Shown: positions 51,368 to 59,926 of the stretch, piece by piece | Layout of the letters: every line of letters starts with the position of its first letter | Numbering within the stretch: the first letter of the stretch is position 1 | DNA from: Allocoprococcus sp004560705 | GTDB taxonomy: Bacteria; Bacillota; Clostridia; Lachnospirales; Lachnospiraceae | DNA: 64,000 nucleotides | Direction of reading: 5' to 3' | Assembly (NCBI RefSeq): GCF_052065755.1 | Contig: NZ_JBQHTK010000001.1 | Location: 310,001 to 374,000, forward strand | The notes under the pieces: model-generated | The model's input: only the letters and a program-made list of their open reading frames with translations | Database searches by the model: none | Told to the model about the DNA's origin: nothing | Position numbers and translations under genes: made by a program

Positions 51368-52678
51368 ATGTCAAATTACACAACACAGATGAATGCCGCA
51401 CGAAAAGGCATCATTACCCCACAAATGGAAATTGTTGCTCAGAAAGAGCATATGGATGTGGAGGATTTAAGAAAACTGATTGCAAAAGGAGAGGTAATCA
51501 TTCCATGCAATAAAAAACATACCAGCTTAAGTCCGAGCGGTGTCGGAGCCAAGCTGACCACCAAGATCAATGTAAATCTGGGCGTATCCCGCGACTGGAA
51601 AGATGTGGATATGGAATATGAGAAAGTCCGTTCTGCAGTTGATATGGGTGCCGAAGCAATCATGGATCTCAGTTCCTACGGCGATACCCGTACTTTCCGC
51701 CGCAAATTGACAGAAACCTGTCCGGCTATGATCGGAACTGTGCCGATTTACGACGCTGTCGTTTATTATCATAAAGCCCTCGGCCAGATCACTTCTGAAG
51801 AATGGCTGGACATCGTGCGCATGCACGCAGAAGACGGTGTGGACTTTATGACCATTCACTGCGGAATGAATCGTGCTACTGCTGCCCGCTTTAAGCAGAA
51901 CAAACGTCTTATGAATATCGTTTCCCGCGGTGGATCTATCATGTTCGCCTGGATGGAAATGACCGGAAAGGAAAATCCGTTCTATGAGCATTATGATGAA
52001 ATTCTCGATATCTGTCAGAAATATGACATTACTATGAGTCTCGGTGATGCATGCCGTCCCGGCTGTATTGCAGATGCTACAGACACTGCACAGATTGAAG
52101 AATTGATCACGCTTGGAGAACTGACAAAACGTGCATGGGAGAAAGACGTTCAAGTAATGATCGAAGGCCCTGGCCATATGCCGATGAACCAGATTGCAGC
52201 AAATATGGAAATCCAGAAAACACTGTGCCATGGTGCTCCGTTCTACGTGCTCGGACCTCTTGTAACAGACGTTGCTCCGGGATATGATCATATAACCTCT
52301 GCGATCGGAGGCGCAATCGCCGCTGCAGCCGGCGCTGCGTTCCTCTGCTACGTAACACCTGCAGAACATCTTCGTCTTCCGAACGCAGCCGATGTAAAAG
52401 AAGGAATCATCGCAGCAAAAATAGCGGCCCACGCTGCTGATATTGCCAAAGGAGTTCCAGGAGCTGCTGATTGGGATTACAAGATGAGTGAAGCAAGAAA
52501 GCGCCTTGACTGGGAAGCTATGTTCGAACTGAGCATGGATCCGGAAAAAGCCCGCCGTTACCGTGCCGAGGCAAAACCGGAAAAAGAAGACACCTGCAGT
52601 ATGTGCGGTAATTTCTGTGCTGTCAAGAATACCAATCGTATCCTTGACGGTGAGATTGTAAGCATTTTCGACGAGTAA
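51368..52678 (+). CDS. thiC: phosphomethylpyrimidine synthase
   Basis: Radical SAM enzyme turning aminoimidazole ribotide into HMP-phosphate, the pyrimidine half of thiamine. 436 aa, the shorter anaerobe type without the N-terminal domain. Landmarks: GVGAKLTTKINVNLG, VDFMTIHCGMN, EGPGHMPMNQI, GPLVTDVAPGYDHITSAIGG and the C-terminal cluster ligands CSMCGNFC. ACAAGGAGGAAAACGAG precedes the ATG. It stands alone; no other thi gene is near. Confidence 0.97.
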   Translation: MSNYTTQMNAARKGIITPQMEIVAQKEHMDVEDLRKLIAKGEVIIPCNKKHTSLSPSGVGAKLTTKINVNLGVSRDWKDVDMEYEKVRSAVDMGAEAIMDLSSYGDTRTFRRKLTETCPAMIGTVPIYDAVVYYHKALGQITSEEWLDIVRMHAEDGVDFMTIHCGMNRATAARFKQNKRLMNIVSRGGSIMFAWMEMTGKENPFYEHYDEILDICQKYDITMSLGDACRPGCIADATDTAQIEELITLGELTKRAWEKDVQVMIEGPGHMPMNQIAANMEIQKTLCHGAPFYVLGPLVTDVAPGYDHITSAIGGAIAAAAGAAFLCYVTPAEHLRLPNAADVKEGIIAAKIAAHAADIAKGVPGAADWDYKMSEARKRLDWEAMFELSMDPEKARRYRAEAKPEKEDTCSMCGNFCAVKNTNRILDGEIVSIFDE

Positions 52679-52693
52679 TACACAGAGATATCA

Positions 52694-52735
52694 CTGTCGG
52701 GAGGATTGTCTGAACCACTACAATCCTCCCGACAG
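52694..52735. repeat. 16-bp perfect inverted repeat after thiC
   Basis: Arms at 52694-52709 and 52720-52735 with a 10-nt loop. No T-tract follows on plus, so it is not a standard terminator; it may protect the thiC mRNA 3' end. Confidence 0.8.
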
Positions 52736-52773
52736 CAGTAAAAAACGCTCATATGAAATATATTTTCAGAATT

Positions 52774-53517
52774 CTAAAGGATTTTTGACAGGAATTCTTT
52801 CAGACGTTCATCCTTCGGATGCTCAAAGAATTCTTCCGGTTCAGCCTGTTCTTTCACTTTTCCTTCATCCACAAAAAGAACACGCGTTCCCACTTCTTTC
52901 GCAAATCCCATCTCGTGCGTGACGACTACCATAGTCATTCCGTCTCTGGCGAGTTGTTTCATAAGTTCCAGTACCTCTCCTACCATCTCAGGATCAAGAG
53001 CTGAAGTCGGTTCATCAAACAGCATCACATCCGGATCCATTGCCAGCGAACGCACAATTGCAATCCTCTGTTTCTGCCCTCCTGAAAGTTGGGAAGGATA
53101 AGAATTCGCTTTCTCTTCAAGATTAACAAGTTTCAAAAGCTCCATAGCTCTTGTTTCTGCTTCCTCTTTGCTTTTTTTCAAAAGCTTGATCGGAGCAAGT
53201 GTAATATTTTCCAGAATCGTTTTATGTGGGAAAAGATTAAAATGTTGAAATACCATTCCCATCTTCTGACGGTGTTTGTCCAGATCCACATTCTTGTCCG
53301 TAATATCTACATTTTCAAAATAAATGTGTCCTTCTGTTGGGACCTCAAGCAGATTCAACGAACGGAGAAATGTAGATTTTCCCGAACCCGAAGGCCCCAC
53401 GATCACAACCACTTCACCTTTTCTAATTTCTTCATTGATTCCATCTAGTGCATAAAAATCGCCAAAGCTCTTGCGGAGACCTTCAACACGGATTAAAACT
53501 TCTCCATTAGTGATCAC
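52774..53517 (-). CDS. glnQ: polar amino-acid ABC transporter ATPase
   Basis: 247-aa ATPase of a glutamine/polar amino-acid importer. Walker A GPSGSGKSTFL, Q-loop VFQHFNLFPHKT, signature LSGGQKQR, Walker B VMLFDEPTSALDPE and VVVTHEMGFA. Its start overlaps the permease end by 11 nt. The symbol reflects family likeness; substrate could be cystine, arginine or another polar amino acid. Confidence 0.92.
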   Translation of the reverse strand: MITNGEVLIRVEGLRKSFGDFYALDGINEEIRKGEVVVIVGPSGSGKSTFLRSLNLLEVPTEGHIYFENVDITDKNVDLDKHRQKMGMVFQHFNLFPHKTILENITLAPIKLLKKSKEEAETRAMELLKLVNLEEKANSYPSQLSGGQKQRIAIVRSLAMDPDVMLFDEPTSALDPEMVGEVLELMKQLARDGMTMVVVTHEMGFAKEVGTRVLFVDEGKVKEQAEPEEFFEHPKDERLKEFLSKIL

Positions 53518-54202
53518 TGTTTCTCAGCCTCCTCTCCAGCAGACTCACGAGTTTCGTGAAGATCATCACCATAATCAGATAGATCAGCGCCACTGCCATC
53601 AACGGCATGAATGCATCGAATGTACGGCTTCTGATAATGTCGCCGCCCTTCGTCAGATCCTGAAGAGCGATATATCCGGAAACCGAAGTTTCCTTAAGCA
53701 GAACAATAAATTCATTTCCGAGCGCCGGTAGTACATTCTTAAATGCCTGCGGCATAATAATGTAAAACATTGTCTGCCGGTAATTAAATCCCAGGCTTCG
53801 TCCGGCTTCAAACTGTCCGTTATCGACAGACATGATTCCTGAACGGAAGATCTCAGCCACATACGCACTGGAGTTCATTCCAAATGCAAGAATTGCAACC
53901 AGTTCTTTGCTTATATCTCTTGCGCTTCCAAAAATAACAAAATAAATAATCAAAAGCTGCACAACTACCGGCGTGCCACGAATCACCGTAATATATGCCT
54001 GGCAAAGAGCATTCAGTATTTTCATGCGTCCGGTTTTATCATATGTCGAACGTACAATGGCAAGAAGGAATCCCAATACCACACCGATTATTACAGCACA
54101 GAAGGTTACAACTAATGTAACCTTCAGTCCATCTGCGATATAATGCCATCTGCTGTCTTCTATAAAATTCGTATAAAAACGTTCTTGTAAACTACCCATC
54201 AT
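53507..54202 (-). CDS. glnP: polar amino-acid ABC transporter permease
   Basis: About 231-aa HisMQ-type permease with five hydrophobic segments and the coupling EAGRSLGFNYRQTMFYIIMPQAFKNVLPALGNEF loop. The ATG pair at 54202 is likely the start; the longer reading uses TTG. It lies between the binding protein (25 nt) and the ATPase. Substrate not determinable. Confidence 0.9.
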   Translation of the reverse strand: MMGSLQERFYTNFIEDSRWHYIADGLKVTLVVTFCAVIIGVVLGFLLAIVRSTYDKTGRMKILNALCQAYITVIRGTPVVVQLLIIYFVIFGSARDISKELVAILAFGMNSSAYVAEIFRSGIMSVDNGQFEAGRSLGFNYRQTMFYIIMPQAFKNVLPALGNEFIVLLKETSVSGYIALQDLTKGGDIIRSRTFDAFMPLMAVALIYLIMVMIFTKLVSLLERRLRNSDH

Positions 54203-54226
54203 GGTTCCCGCCAATCTGTCTATCCA

Positions 54227-55000
54227 CTAATCTGTGATATATTTTGAAATAATTTCATCAAAAGTTCCGTCTTCTTTTAATTCTTTAATCGCAGCATTTA
54301 CCTTTTCAAGGAGCTCATCGTTTCCTTTTTTTACTGCCATTGCATAATCTTCTTCCACATACTCTGTTTCCAGTATTTTCAAACCTTCCACCTGTTCTGC
54401 GAAAGTCTTTGCCGGCTGGTCGTCGATAATCACAGCATCTACTTTTCCCTGCGCCAGAGCCTGTACTGCTTCCATACCTTTGTTGTAACGCTCGATATGT
54501 TCATCACCATAATCATCTGTTGCATAAATATCACCGGTTGTCCCCTGCTGAACACCGATCTTGATCTTATCTCCTGCAAGGTCATCCGGAGAAGCAATCG
54601 TACTTCCTTCCGTAACAATAATAACCTGGCGTCCGGTATAATATGTGTCTGTAAAATCTACCTGTTTCTTTCTCGTATCATCTACCGTGATGCCTGCAAC
54701 ACCAAGATCTGCTTTACCGCTCTGTACAGCAGACAGAATAGAATCGAATGCCATATCTTCAATCTTCAGTTCCATCCCGAGTTTTTCGGCAATCGCTGCT
54801 GCAAATTCTGCATCGATTCCCACAATATCATCACCTTCATAATATTCATACGGTGGGAATTCAGCATTTGTAGCCATAATCAGGGTTTCGGTCTCTTCTT
54901 TTGTTTCTCCGTTATTTTCTTCTTTTTTAGATCCACAAGCTGTCATCGTCAAAGCGCAGGTAAGGACAAGCGCAAGACTTACTAATTTTTTCATTTTCAT
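54227..55000 (-). CDS. polar amino-acid ABC transporter substrate-binding lipoprotein
   Basis: 258 aa from ATG 55000 (GGAGGAAAAGATT upstream). Lipoprotein signal ending LTMTAC, then an SBP_bac_3 fold: ATNAEFPPYEYYEGDDIVGIDAEFAAAIAEKL, MAFDSILSAVQSGKADLGVAGITVDDTRK and VQQGTTGDIYA. First gene of this importer operon. Confidence 0.92.
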   Translation of the reverse strand: MKMKKLVSLALVLTCALTMTACGSKKEENNGETKEETETLIMATNAEFPPYEYYEGDDIVGIDAEFAAAIAEKLGMELKIEDMAFDSILSAVQSGKADLGVAGITVDDTRKKQVDFTDTYYTGRQVIIVTEGSTIASPDDLAGDKIKIGVQQGTTGDIYATDDYGDEHIERYNKGMEAVQALAQGKVDAVIIDDQPAKTFAEQVEGLKILETEYVEEDYAMAVKKGNDELLEKVNAAIKELKEDGTFDEIISKYITD

Positions 55001-55069
55001 AATCTTTTCCTCCATTCTATCATAAACACTTCGCATTGGTATTATTGTATCACTTTTTTTCTAAAAGTA

Positions 55070-55109
55070 AAGTGGTTATTTATACATTTATATGCATAAA
55101 CAACCACTT
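55070..55109. terminator. hairpin between uppP and the amino-acid transporter operon
   Basis: AAGTGGTT...AACCACTT with an inner ATTTAT/ATAAAC stem, T-rich on both sides; ends uppP on minus. Confidence 0.7.
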
Positions 55110-55153
55110 TTTTCTATTCAATATGCAGAATTATAGTTTTTTATCCGTCACAC

Positions 55154-55972
55154 TTAGCCCCAGATAATAAAATAAAGTAACACCAGCACACCGAGTGCAA
55201 TCCTGTAATATCCGAACACTTTGAAATCATGCTTCTTGATATAAGACATCAGAAACTTGATAGCAAAAACAGATACAAAGAACGCAACCAGACATCCCGT
55301 GATAAGAATTGCCACTTCCATTGCCGAGTAATGCAGTCCGAACTTAATCATTTTAAGCGCACTCGCCCCAAACATGACCGGAATCGCAAGATAAAATGTA
55401 AATTCTGCTGCAACATACCTGGATGTACCAAGAAGAAGTCCTCCCAGAATCGTAGCACCGGAACGGGAAGTACCCGGAATCATCGCAAGTACCTGAAATA
55501 ATCCTATGTAAAGAGCTACCGTATATGGAAGTTCCGAAAGTTTCGTAATAATCGGACGCACATGTGCATTTCTCTTCTCAATCACAATAAACGCAATACC
55601 ATAAACAATAAGCATAATCGAAACGACTACATAATTATACAAATACTTATCCAGGACATCATCAAACAGGAAACCGATAATAGCTGCAGGAATACAAGAA
55701 ACAATAATCTTAGACCAAAGATTCAGTGTATTCTGCCTTTGTTTGGCCGTCTTCCGTTTCGAAAACGGATTCAGTTTATGGAAATATAACACCACAACCG
55801 CCATGATAGCTCCGAGCTGAATTACCACCCGGAACATCTCCATAAACTCATCAGATACAGACATATGAAGAAATTGCTCTACAAGAATCATATGTCCGGT
55901 ACTGCTGATCGGAAGCCACTCCGTAATTCCTTCAACAATACCCAAAATAATTGCAATTAAAATATTCAACAT
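55154..55972 (-). CDS. uppP: undecaprenyl-diphosphatase UppP (BacA)
   Basis: Membrane phosphatase that recycles undecaprenyl pyrophosphate for wall synthesis; confers bacitracin tolerance when abundant. 272 aa, about eight helices, with both family motifs: EGITEWLPISSTGHM and PGTSRSGATI. Single gene unit, start behind GAGGAAAAAAG. Confidence 0.96.
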   Translation of the reverse strand: MLNILIAIILGIVEGITEWLPISSTGHMILVEQFLHMSVSDEFMEMFRVVIQLGAIMAVVVLYFHKLNPFSKRKTAKQRQNTLNLWSKIIVSCIPAAIIGFLFDDVLDKYLYNYVVVSIMLIVYGIAFIVIEKRNAHVRPIITKLSELPYTVALYIGLFQVLAMIPGTSRSGATILGGLLLGTSRYVAAEFTFYLAIPVMFGASALKMIKFGLHYSAMEVAILITGCLVAFFVSVFAIKFLMSYIKKHDFKVFGYYRIALGVLVLLYFIIWG

Positions 55973-55999
55973 CTTTTTTCCTCTTTTCTCTCACAGTAT

Positions 56000-56869
56000 T
56001 TATTTTATTCTATGAAAAACATCCTTCGGTATTACCTGCTCCAGGACGATTTTTTCAATCGCTTTTGCCGCTCCGTCTTCTTCATTCGATTCCGTAATGT
56101 AGTCAGCAGCATTCTTTACCTCATTTGTTCCGTTTTCCATGGCAACTCCTACTCCCGCCATACGAATCATTTCGAGATCATTGCTGCCGTCGCCACATGC
56201 CATTATTTCTTCCGCCTTAATTTTCAATAGTTCTCCCAGTCGAAGCAGTCCTGCACCCTTATTAACTCCTTTCGCATTGATTTCCAGATTCCTTCCCAAA
56301 GAACTGCTGATAGAAAGAGAATCCGCACAATCTTCAATCCGCTTTGCCGCGGCCTTCTGTTCCTCTGTATTCGCAAATAAAGCGTGCACTTTATCCATGC
56401 CATGGCCATCCATTTCTATGATCTTCTCCCAAAGATTCGGAACAACGATACGGGTATTTCGTATATAATCGGCCATCGGTTTTGATAGGATATACCGGTC
56501 AATTTTTGCAAGTTCATCCGCCTGCACATATCCCTGCCCGTCAAAATAAATCTCTCGCATTGTGTCATATTCTTCAAATATCTTCACTACCCGAATCGCA
56601 TCTTCATATGGCACAAGATTCTCATAAAGTATCTTTTGATACTGCATATCAAGAATTCTTCCTCCGTTAGCAGTCACTGCATAACGCATGCCCGGTATCT
56701 CTTTCAATTCTTTTGGAATTCCTGTAATCGGTCTCCCCGTTGCAACAAGCACAGTTACACCCGCATCCAGAGCACGGCAGATTACATCCCTTGCATACGC
56801 CGTCAATTCTTTTCTGTCATTCAGCAATGTTCCATCCAAATCCAGACCTACCATTTTAATTTTACTCAT
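56000..56869 (-). CDS. Cof-type HAD-IIB phosphatase
   Basis: 289-aa haloacid-dehalogenase hydrolase. Motif I GLDLDGTLLND (nucleophile D), motif II VATGR, motif III lysine in NAKGVNKGAGL and motif IV ACGDGSNDLEMI; type IIB cap in between. Such proteins dephosphorylate sugar phosphates or cofactors such as FMN; the substrate is unknown. Divergent from the SleB-type hydrolase gene. Confidence 0.92.
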   Translation of the reverse strand: MSKIKMVGLDLDGTLLNDRKELTAYARDVICRALDAGVTVLVATGRPITGIPKELKEIPGMRYAVTANGGRILDMQYQKILYENLVPYEDAIRVVKIFEEYDTMREIYFDGQGYVQADELAKIDRYILSKPMADYIRNTRIVVPNLWEKIIEMDGHGMDKVHALFANTEEQKAAAKRIEDCADSLSISSSLGRNLEINAKGVNKGAGLLRLGELLKIKAEEIMACGDGSNDLEMIRMAGVGVAMENGTNEVKNAADYITESNEEDGAAKAIEKIVLEQVIPKDVFHRIK

Positions 56870-56947
56870 TTTTATTCCATTTTCCTCGATTTTTCAAGAT
56901 TTCCTGTATATCAGCTCTTTTACTTTCATATCATAGTATAACAAAGT

Positions 56948-56976
56948 TTGCTAAATAAAGCAATTTGTAGTATAAT
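56948..56976 (+). promoter_or_regulatory. promoter of the SleB-type hydrolase gene
   Basis: TTGCTA (56948-56953), 17 nt, TATAAT (56971-56976), 35 nt before the ATG. Confidence 0.82.
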
Positions 56977-57011
56977 ATTATAGACTCATTTTTGACGAAA
57001 GGAAATATGTT

Positions 57012-58067
57012 ATGAAAAAGAAGTTAAAAGCGCTGTCCAGGACATGCCTTGCACTTGCCTGCGCTATTACTGTATTCTCTGCCGATACAGTAATCTACGC
57101 AACAGATTCTGTAGAGAGTCTCGAAAAACAGACTTCTAATCTGGAAGACAAGCTGAACTCTTTAAATCAGGATCTGGATGCTTTAAGCTCGGACATCTCA
57201 GAACTCGCATCAAAAATTGAGGATACAGATGCATCTGTAAAGAAAGCGGAGCTCGATCTTGCCGCAGCCCGCGTAAATGAAGAGATGCAGTATGATGCAA
57301 TGAAGAAGAGAATCAAATATATGTATGAAGCTGGAAATACTTCGCTTCTGGAAATTATATTCTCATCTCAAAGCATGGGGGAATTTTTAAACAATACAGA
57401 GTTTGTCCGAAATGTCACAGAATATGACCGAGAAAAACTTAAAGAATTACAAGAAGTACATCAAAATGTTAAAGCAAAAGAAGTTTCACTGAAAGAAGAA
57501 CAAGAAAAACTCCAGAAGATGAAAACCCAGCTGGATGATCAGAAAGAAGCATTAAACTCTGCAATTTCATCAACGTCCAGCGAACTTGCCTCTTCCTCGG
57601 ATGCACTTGCAAAAGCCAAAGAAGCCCGTGCTGCGGCGGAAGACGCATTAAAAGAAAAAGAGCAGTCACAGCAGCATTCATCCGGCAGCAGCGGAAATAT
57701 CATTGTTCCGCCAACCACTGCCGAAACAAATGATCTGGTTTTATTTGCCGCTCTTCTTCAATGCGAGGCAGGATCCTCTGATTATGATGCTTTGCTCGCA
57801 GTTGCCACAGTAGTCATGAATCGCGTGGAGAGCAATCGCTATCCCAACACACTTTACGGCGTAATCTACCAGAAGGGGCAGTTCTCACCTACCTGGAACG
57901 GCTCTCTGAACCGGGTACTGAATAAAGGTCCCGCTTCACTCTGCTATCAGGTTGCTCAGGATGCGCTTGGAGGTGCGCGGCTCGCCGCTGTTAAAGACTG
58001 CTATTCCTTCCGTGCTTCCTGGAGTGGACATGCCGGAGTACTTGTAGGAGGAAACGTATTCTTTTAA
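57012..58067 (+). CDS. secreted coiled-coil cell-wall hydrolase (SleB/Hydrolase_2)
   Basis: 351 aa. A signal peptide (residues 1-31, ending TVIYATD), a long coiled coil (35-220) like that of PcsB/CwlO-type activators, a Ser/Gly linker, and a C-terminal SleB-type lytic domain with LFAALLQCEAGSSDYDALLAVATVVMNRV and QFSPTWNGSLNRV. The coiled coil hints at regulated activity at the division site or during germination. A group II intron lies directly behind the stop codon. Confidence 0.9.
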   Translation: MKKKLKALSRTCLALACAITVFSADTVIYATDSVESLEKQTSNLEDKLNSLNQDLDALSSDISELASKIEDTDASVKKAELDLAAARVNEEMQYDAMKKRIKYMYEAGNTSLLEIIFSSQSMGEFLNNTEFVRNVTEYDREKLKELQEVHQNVKAKEVSLKEEQEKLQKMKTQLDDQKEALNSAISSTSSELASSSDALAKAKEARAAAEDALKEKEQSQQHSSGSSGNIIVPPTTAETNDLVLFAALLQCEAGSSDYDALLAVATVVMNRVESNRYPNTLYGVIYQKGQFSPTWNGSLNRVLNKGPASLCYQVAQDALGGARLAAVKDCYSFRASWSGHAGVLVGGNVFF

Positions 58068-59847
58068 ATTGAGTAGGAGAGATTTCTCTAAATGAGAAAT
58101 CTCGACCTCTCACACCACCGTGCGTACCGTTCGGTACACGGCGGTTCAATCAATTTAACAAGTAACACACCTTTCGGTGTAGTAATCTAACATGGAGACT
58201 AATCCAAATGAGGTTAGTCTCTTGTTTGTTATAGCGATATTAACTGCTCCACAACTGCATACATGTGCATATGCTCGGCTACAGTTAGCCGCTTTGTGAG
58301 CTGTTTTCTTATCTATTCCTAACTTCATCAAGTTACGTTCTCTTGTTTTCGGGTTCTTCCAATGCTTCCATATACACATGCGCAATCGAAATCTAATGTT
58401 TGCGTCGAGTTCTTTGCAGAGTGTTTTCATACTTCCTATCTTGAAATAGTTAATCCACCCTCTGATGAGTTGGTTGAGTTTCTCCACTTTGTAGCTGTTG
58501 CTAACGCCCCAACTACGACGCGTGAGTATTTTCATCCTTTTCTTGAACTTTTCAACTGATTTTGCATGTGGCTTTGCCTTGTATTGGTGTGCTCTTGAAT
58601 CAAAGTAAAATCCAAAACCGAGATATATTTCTCATTACTCGATTTGCAGACATTTCACTTCCGACCATGATGATACAGGCATCGGCATATCGTGCAAAGT
58701 TAAGACCTCGCTTTTCCATTTCCTTATCAAGTTCATTGAGCATGATGTTTGCCAACAACGGTGAAAGATTTCCCCCTTGTGGTGTTCCCACAACAGAGTC
58801 CTCATACTCGTCATCAATCATGATTCCGCTGACAAGATATTTCCTTATGATGGAAATAACATCTCCATCCTTAATTGTTCTGCCAATAATAGTCATCAGC
58901 TTATCATGGTTTACCGTGTCAAAGAACTTTTCCAGGTCAATGTCTACAATCCAATCATTTCCGTCATTCATCATGTCTAATGCCGTTATGATTGCCTGTT
59001 GTGCACATCTATTGGGTCTGAATCCATAACTATGCTCATGAAACTGTTCCTCATAGATTGGTGTTAATACCTGTGCAATGGTTTGTTGCATAAATCTGTC
59101 TGTTACTGTTGGTACTCCCAGGTTTCTGACACCGCCGTCAGGCTTTGGTATCTCCACTCTTCGTACTGGTTGAGGTTTATACTTTCTTGTCCTCAACTGT
59201 TCCTTGATGATTTCGCCGTTCTTCACAAGATGCTCTTTAAGTTCCGTGTACTTCATTCCGTCCACTCCCTCTGCACCTTTATTCCGTACGACTTGCAGAT
59301 ATGCTCTGTTGAGATTATCGCTAGATAAAATCTGCTCCATTAGACTACTTGTGTCCATGCGTTCTTTCCTTTCCGTCTCGCTTGATTTGACCACCTTTTA
59401 CCCGATTGGTTACGGCAGATGTTGTCATCTCTGCAATACGCGACATACTCAAACTTATTGATTGTTCGCCCCTTTGCTCCATTTCCATTACAGAAACTTC
59501 TTCACTACTATGGGCTCGGCTGACTTCTCACAGTTCGTTGTTACTAGGCTAATGGAACCTCTGTGAGACCTCCACGCTTAAGGTGCACGCTCTTTCTCTC
59601 CATATATCCGCCACATTTACTCTGCTACTACAAAAGTGGTAGTTATTAGACTTTGTTGAATTAAGCCAACTTATCTCTCGTAGCCTAGCCTTATATGTGA
59701 TTTCTGTTCGTCGGACCAGAGATTTGCCTGCAGCTTCCTTCAGATTCCACCTCACGATGGACACCCTTGCTGTTCGGCTATACATTTCCCACTACCTGGG
59801 CATGTTCGGGACTTTCACCCGTTAGAGCGCGCTCATGGCGCGCAAAC
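58068..59847 (-). mobile_element. group II intron (IIC-like), degenerate
   Basis: About 1.78 kb on the minus strand. The 5' part carries the conserved GAGCGCGCTCTAACGGGTG and GGGTGTCCATCGTGAGGTGG of domain I; a reverse-transcriptase gene follows; the 3' end has domain V (58114-58146, ACCGCCGTGTACCG then CGCACGGTGG) and domain VI ending CCTACTCAAT at 58068. The exact 5' base near 59847 is uncertain. It sits right after the araA terminator hairpin, the target type of class C introns, and its encoded protein has no endonuclease domain. Confidence 0.85.
58155..59358 (-). pseudogene. ltrA: group II intron reverse transcriptase/maturase, inactivated
   Basis: Starts MDTSSLMEQIL at 59358. RT motifs are present up to GTPQGGNLSPLLANI, but the catalytic box reads YADA instead of YADD. 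Soon after (near 58624) the frame breaks: NISR is followed by GFGFYFDSRAHQYKAKPHAKS in another frame, missing the usual 25 or so residues between them. The maturase part continues (RSWGVSNSYKVEKLNQLIRGWINYF) to CVTC at 58155. Both lesions should abolish reverse transcription. Confidence 0.88.
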
Positions 59848-59849
59848 TT

Positions 59850-59881
59850 AAAAAGGAGTGGCATCATGCCACTCCTTTTTT
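59850..59881. terminator. bidirectional terminator, insertion target of the intron
   Basis: AAAAAGGAGTGGCAT/ATGCCACTCCTTTTT hairpin. It ends araA on minus; on plus it would originally have ended the SleB-type gene, now 1.8 kb away. The 59881-59926 stretch holds nothing else. Confidence 0.9.
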
Positions 59882-59926
59882 CTTTGGATATTTTCAACTT
59901 ATAATCCGTCCTTCAAAATCTTCGTC

